NCBI GenBank assembly: GCA_963798855.1
Contig: CAWCUU010000002.1
Coordinates: 1,488,001-1,552,000, forward strand
Source of the DNA: CAWCUU01 sp963798855
Lineage (GTDB): Bacteria; Gemmatimonadota; Gemmatimonadetes; Longimicrobiales; RSA9
Reading direction: 5' to 3'
Length of the DNA stretch: 64,000 nt
Shown here: piece by piece, positions 60,305 through 64,000 of the stretch
Position numbering within the stretch: position 1 is the first letter of the stretch
How the letters are laid out: each line of letters starts with the position of its first letter
The notes under the pieces: generated by a model
What the model was told of the DNA's origin: nothing
What the model saw: the letters and a program-made list of their open reading frames with translations, nothing else
The model's database searches: none
Program-made: the position numbers and the translations under genes

Positions 60305-60517
60305 GGCACTCCTCCTTGTTTCGTTCGATAGGGTGTGCTCACCCGGACGTCGAATCGGGCCGGCCGAAATCGACACAGCGGTCGGTCGCGCGACAGACCC
60401 GGGTCGAGCGCCCTTCGACCGTTGCGGAATGCTGCGGAGGCCGGGTATGCTGGCCGTGCCCGCGGCGATCGTGGTCCGCCAAGCCCCCATTCATCCACCG
60501 CAACCCGTGCACCGTCA

Positions 60518-60955
60518 ATGACCGTCAAGCGGATGGACAACGTCGGCATCGTCGTGGAAAGCCTCGATGCCGCGATCGAGTTCTTCACCGAGCTCGGCCT
60601 CGAGCTCGAAGGGCGCGCCCCGATCGAAGGCGACTGGGCGGACGGCGTCACCGGATTGCGCGACATGCGGGTAGAGATCGCGATGATGCGCACGCCGGAC
60701 GGCCACGGCCGACTCGAGCTGTCCCGATTCCTCGCACCGCCCGTGGTCGCCGATCACCGCAAGGCGCCGGTGAACGCTCTCGGCTACCTGCGCGTCATGT
60801 TCTCCGTGGACGACATCGAAGATACAGTCGCCCGGCTCCGCAAGCGCGGCGCAGAGCTCGTCGGCCAGGTGGTGCAGTACGAAAACGCGTATCGGTTGTG
60901 CTATGTCCGGGGGCCCGAAGGAATTCTCATCGGGCTCGCCGAGGAGATGGGGTAG
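60518..60955 (+). CDS. VOC-superfamily (glyoxalase/bleomycin-resistance) protein
   Basis: 145 residues: VKRMDNVGIVVESLDAAIEFFTELGLELEGRAPIEG at the first beta-alpha-beta unit and LGYLRVMFSVDDIEDTVARLRKRGAELVGQVVQYENAYRLCYVRGPEGILIGLAEEM in the second. The last segment carries the metal-binding glutamate position of the family (R-x-PEG). Enzyme or binding role is not determined. A second in-frame ATG upstream is rejected as it extends into the opposite promoter. Confidence 0.88.
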   Translation: MTVKRMDNVGIVVESLDAAIEFFTELGLELEGRAPIEGDWADGVTGLRDMRVEIAMMRTPDGHGRLELSRFLAPPVVADHRKAPVNALGYLRVMFSVDDIEDTVARLRKRGAELVGQVVQYENAYRLCYVRGPEGILIGLAEEMG

Positions 60956-61003
60956 GGGACTTCTCGAGGAGCGCCATGGGCGGGTGATGGCCCGGGAGGC
61001 GGT

Positions 61004-61087
61004 CTATGCGCCGCGCTTGACCACCCACCCGACTCGCTTCAGCGCAGCCAGTACTCGCTTGGCACGAGTACTCGACCACGAGCTCAC
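61004..61087 (-). pseudogene. hicA: HicA toxin, truncated
   Basis: GTG 61087 overlaps the hicB stop by four bases and begins VSSWSSTRAKRVLAALKRVGWVVKRGA, the first 27 residues of a HicA mRNA interferase, before a TAG at 61004. A short out-of-frame tail (RLPGHHP) is visible beyond it. The catalytic histidine region (G-S-H) is lost, so the toxin is inactive. Confidence 0.7.
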
Positions 61088-61290
61088 GCGGCCGAAAACG
61101 AGATGTTCAGCAGGTCCGGATCGGCCTCGTCGTGCTCCAGTCGATCGGCCAGCATCCTGAGCGCCAGTGCCTGGGCCTTCGCGCGTGCCTCCGTCTCCGT
61201 GGCGCCGTACGCCAACACCCCAGGCAGAGACGCCACCTCCGCGATCCAGCGCCCGTCTTCCTCTCTCTCCACCTCGATCTCGAGCTTCAT
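61084..61290 (-). CDS. hicB: HicB-family antitoxin
   Basis: 68 residues, MKLEIEVEREEDGRWIAEVASLPGVLAYGATETEARAKAQALALRMLADRLEHDEADP, the typical short HicB domain (RWIAEV..LPGVLAYG-x-TE-x-EA). It lacks a C-terminal DNA-binding domain, as many short HicB proteins do. The gene is first in the pair, and the toxin partner downstream is truncated, so the system appears disabled while the antitoxin survives. Confidence 0.85.
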   Translation of the reverse strand: MKLEIEVEREEDGRWIAEVASLPGVLAYGATETEARAKAQALALRMLADRLEHDEADPDLLNISFSAA

Positions 61291-61380
61291 GCTGCGCCTC
61301 CGAAGTATGGCCCCAGATCAATCTACCCTTGACCCGAGGCCGCGGGTACCTGGCGCTCCGGACGGAGCGCAAGCGGGCCC

Positions 61381-61690
61381 TCACTCCCCCCTCAACGCCT
61401 CCGCCGGCGACACCGCGGCCGCCCGCGCCGCCGGCCGCAGCGCGCAGCCGGTGGATGAGCGACGCCAGCGACGTCGCCGGCCCGCGAGCGGTCCAGCCCG
61501 CTTCCAGCGCGGCGCGATCCAGCTCTCCCGCGAGCCGCTCCTCGCCCGGACCGATCGGCGCCGAGCGCCGCGTCACGACCTCGGCCGCGACGAGCCGGTG
61601 ATGGAGGACCGACAGGTAGTCCGCCGGCGTGTCGGCCGCGCGGCCGCCGGGGACGCCCAGCGGGGCGTCGGCGACGACCCCGACTAATGC
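61381..61690 (-). pseudogene. Internally deleted remnant of an ADOP permease
   Basis: The 3' end (EALRGE stop at 61381-61383, with AAAVSPA just before) is nearly identical to the end of the permease at 63017. Further upstream the same strand has RRSAPIGPGEERLAGELDRAALEAGWTARGPATSLASLIHRLR, matching that permease closely, then VVADAPLG. About 110 codons between these two parts (the final membrane helices) are missing. It is the scar of a tandem permease duplication. Confidence 0.75.
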
Positions 61691-62790
61691 TCCTTCCTTG
61701 CGACGTCCTTCTTCATTTCAGGCCTTAGAGGCTCGCCCGCTGCCTCCTTTGCCTCGATCTCTGCGATTGCGTGCTCCATTCGCACAAATCGCTCGGCGTT
61801 GGACGGGTGCGATCCGGCGAAGCTGATCATCTCAGGGCTCTCCATCGCCATATGCCGCCAGAAGCGCGGTGCAGGCTCGAGCGGCTTGCCGGCCAGCGCC
61901 AGGATGTACATGCCAACGTAATCGGCTTCGCGCTCGAAGTCCTGTGAGAACGTCATCGCCCCGTATGCCGCCCCCTGCTGCGCGTAGTAGCCGCCGGTGT
62001 TGTATCCGCTCGCCGTCATGGCAATGTCGCCGAACGCGCCGAGGATGGCGCCAAACAAGGCGTTCTTCTTCTTCGCCGCGATGTGGCCCATGGCGTTGTG
62101 AGCGATCTCGTGGGCGATGATGATCGCGAGCTCGTCGTCGGTCGCGAAGCGCATCATCGAGGACGTGACGTAGACATTCTCGCCGTCCGCGTACGCGTTC
62201 AAGTCGCACCGAACGAGAAACACGCCGTAATTGCAGCCCAACTCCGGAGTGATCGTCACCTTCTCACTGTTTCCGTCGCGACGCACGCTCAGCTGCGCCG
62301 GGCCGCCTTCCTTGCGGTAAGCCTCGAACCACTCGCCGAGCGCCTTGTTCGCGTCCTTGCCGGGCGGAACGTCGATGCTGCCAACACGCACGATTTCGTC
62401 CCCGGGCTCGAGGCCGGCCGCCGCGGCTGCCGCACCGGATGTGACGCTCGTCACCTTGGGCGTCTCGGTCAGGCTCAAGGCGGCTGCCGCCGGGGCACGC
62501 CATTCCTTCTCGTAGTCGGTCAACGTGCCATAGCGAAACCCGAGAAGCGGGGCGGTATCGGCACCGCACAGCGGCTTGGCGGCGATCAATAGCGGGCGGG
62601 CGAGTTCGTCGAGGTGGGCTTGGACGTCACGGTTTGTCTCGAGCGCCAGCTCTCGCTCCTTCGTCTCTTCGGCCCGCACGAGTGCGGGATCCACCTGGAC
62701 CAGGTTCGTCGTTGTCGTGGCGCAGGCGCCAAGACTGCTGGCCGCCAAGGCGGCGATGGCCGAGAGCGCTGCTCGTCGCGCGATGCCCAT
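61684..62790 (-). CDS. M48-family metallopeptidase lipoprotein with PDZ-like domain
   Basis: 368 residues. The signal ends in a lipobox LGAC (Cys23). A PDZ-like domain lies at about 105-185 (VTSGAAAAAAGLEPGDEIVRVGSIDVPPG). The M48 zinc site is AHEIAHN (His227, Glu228, His231) with Glu288 in FEREADYVG as the third ligand. HPSNAERF near the C-terminus is typical of M48 proteases. It probably degrades misfolded envelope proteins or is involved in lipoprotein quality control. ATG 62790 is chosen; longer frames precede the lipobox with non-export sequence. Confidence 0.9.
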   Translation of the reverse strand: MGIARRAALSAIAALAASSLGACATTTTNLVQVDPALVRAEETKERELALETNRDVQAHLDELARPLLIAAKPLCGADTAPLLGFRYGTLTDYEKEWRAPAAAALSLTETPKVTSVTSGAAAAAAGLEPGDEIVRVGSIDVPPGKDANKALGEWFEAYRKEGGPAQLSVRRDGNSEKVTITPELGCNYGVFLVRCDLNAYADGENVYVTSSMMRFATDDELAIIIAHEIAHNAMGHIAAKKKNALFGAILGAFGDIAMTASGYNTGGYYAQQGAAYGAMTFSQDFEREADYVGMYILALAGKPLEPAPRFWRHMAMESPEMISFAGSHPSNAERFVRMEHAIAEIEAKEAAGEPLRPEMKKDVARKEH

Positions 62791-63016
62791 TCTGCCTCCA
62801 GTGCGGAAGTATTGCGGGTGGTCGTCGGGGTGGGGATAGGGGGGAGCTTGGTTATCCGAACCGTCCTGGTTCCTGTCTTTGCCTGCGACCGGTACCTGGA
62901 TTGGGGCCACCGTCAAGATGCGGTGTGCTACTGACAGCCGGGACAGTGACGCGCCACATCGGCCCTCAGCCGCGGTAAAGGAATGCCGGAGAGGGGCGGA
63001 TGGTTACACCACGGAC

Positions 63017-64000
63017 TCACTCCCCCCTCAACGCCTCCGCCGGCGACACCGCCGCCGCCCGCGCCGCGGGCCGGAGGGCGCCCGCGAGCGCCGCCGCGGT
63101 CAGCGCGAGCACGAGCGCGACGAACGCTCGAGGCTCCAGGATCGGGGTGCCCGGCAGCAGCGTCTGCACCGCCCGTCCGACGACGAGCGAGAGGCACAAC
63201 CCGGCGACGGCGCCGAAGCCGGCCACCGACAGCGCCTCGCGCAGGACGAGGCGACGCAGCGCCGTTCGCGAGGCGCCCACGGCGCGACGCAGGCCGAGCT
63301 CGCCGCGTCGCCGCTCCACGCCCGCTCGCAGCGCGGCCTCCACGCCGAGGACGGCGAGGACGGGCGCGGCGAGGCCGAGCAGGAGGTCGAGCGCTCCGAG
63401 CCAGCGCAGCGGAGCGCGCAGGCGTTGGATCAGCGACGCCAGCGACGTCGCCGGCCCGCGTGCCGTCCAGCCCGCGTCCAGAGCGGCCCGACGCAGCTCG
63501 CCCGCGAGCCGCGCCTCGCCCGGCCCGATCGGCGCGGCGCTCCTCGCCACGACCTCGGCCGCGACGACCGGGTGCTGGAGAACCGACAGGTACACCGCCG
63601 GCGTGTCGGCCGCCGGGCCGCCGGGCACACCCAGCGGGGCGTCGGCGACGACTCCGACGATGCGGTACCAGGACCCGCCGTCGCGCGCGTCGAGCGACGC
63701 CGGCCCCGCGCGCATCGCGCCGACCTGGAGGCGCAGCCCGAGCGGCGGCTTGCCGAGCAGTATTCTGGCCGCGAACGCGCGGTTCACGACCGCGACGCGC
63801 TCGGCGTCGCCGTCGTCGCCCTCCTCGATGCCGCGGCCCTTCACGACCGGCGTGCCGACCGCCTCGAAGAAGTCGGGGCTGACCGCGTGGATCCGGGCGC
63901 GGCCGCCGTGCAGCGGCGAGTACAGCCCGCCGACGACGCAGCCGGGGCACTCGGCGAGCACGGAGTCGTCGGGGCCCAGCCCGACCGAAGCCCCGGGGCT
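63017..64000 (-). CDS. ADOP-family permease, C-terminal part (continues beyond window)
   Basis: The frame is open to the right edge, giving about 327 residues. It contains the second periplasmic domain (RIHAVSPDFFEAVGTPVVKGRGIEEGDDGDAERVAVVNRAFAARILLGKPPLGLRLQVG, VVADAPLGVPGG) and the last membrane helices (LGALDLLLGLAAPVLAVLGVEAALRAGV, LCLSLVVGRAVQTLLPG, FVALVLALTAAALAGAL), ending RAAAVSPAEALRGE. This is the C-terminal half of an ADOP-type permease as at 2970-5609. The N-terminus and any PadR lie outside the window. A decayed partial copy is at 61381-61690. Confidence 0.87.
   Translation of the reverse strand, partial: SPGASVGLGPDDSVLAECPGCVVGGLYSPLHGGRARIHAVSPDFFEAVGTPVVKGRGIEEGDDGDAERVAVVNRAFAARILLGKPPLGLRLQVGAMRAGPASLDARDGGSWYRIVGVVADAPLGVPGGPAADTPAVYLSVLQHPVVAAEVVARSAAPIGPGEARLAGELRRAALDAGWTARGPATSLASLIQRLRAPLRWLGALDLLLGLAAPVLAVLGVEAALRAGVERRRGELGLRRAVGASRTALRRLVLREALSVAGFGAVAGLCLSLVVGRAVQTLLPGTPILEPRAFVALVLALTAAALAGALRPAARAAAVSPAEALRGE

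Overview
This is a GC-rich, gene-dense chromosomal segment. It most resembles Gemmatimonadota, with Acidobacteriota as the alternative. The pointers are ADOP-type permeases next to a PadR repressor, a TolB/TPR signalling protein, a DUF5916 outer-membrane protein, many small stress-type enzymes (AHSA1/ArsR, VOC, RibD-like reductases, NIPSNAP, GYD), and short intergenic tandem repeats such as GAGGGC and CCCTAG. Taxonomy is an inference from gene content; no rRNA or tRNA gene was recognised.

Layout. 1-6.7 kb: tail of a TPR gene, a lipoprotein, an arylsulfotransferase-like lipoprotein, padR plus an ADOP permease, and an alpha/beta hydrolase. 6.8-12.3 kb, mostly minus strand: a small beta-barrel, a frameshifted secreted protein, a beta-propeller lipoprotein and a frameshifted TonB-family protein, with a methyltransferase on the plus strand. 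12.5-23.2 kb: AHSA1-ArsR, an F420/NADP reductase-like gene, GNAT, GYD, a beta-barrel, an FAD monooxygenase, a glycosyltransferase, an amino acid permease, a predicted selenoprotein of the AhpD/CMD family, and ogt. 23.2-35.7 kb: membrane protein, TolB/TPR protein, YoeB remnant, globin, FadR regulator, hydrolase genes, DUF5916 protein, racemase/NIPSNAP/ArsR unit and a VOC gene. 35.8-43.5 kb: a glycan cluster with a flippase, two GT4 glycosyltransferases and four sulfotransferases. 43.7-53.7 kb: an alpha/beta hydrolase-adenylate cyclase fusion, ArsR-AHSA1, a flavin monooxygenase, a polysaccharide deacetylase, a TetR-controlled membrane protein and a cupredoxin. 53.8-64 kb: an S41 peptidase interrupted by an amber codon, MarR/ICMT divergent pair, methyltransferase, degraded toxin-antitoxin genes, an M48 peptidase and a second ADOP permease running off the window.

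The most interesting signal is at 20993-21556. An AhpD-like protein has an in-frame TGA exactly where the second redox cysteine of its CxxC motif should be. A perfect hairpin with a G-containing apical loop follows at the spacing of a bacterial SECIS element, and the hairpin is built from codons atypical for the gene. This is best read as a CxxU selenoprotein.

A caution for readers: at least ten genes are broken by frameshifts that all run in the same direction and can be repaired by removing one base, usually from a short homopolymer. This looks like an indel bias of the assembly, so 'frameshifted' entries here should not be taken as biological pseudogenes without read support. Several regulator genes carry clear inverted-repeat operators next to them (PadR, ArsR, TetR, MarR).
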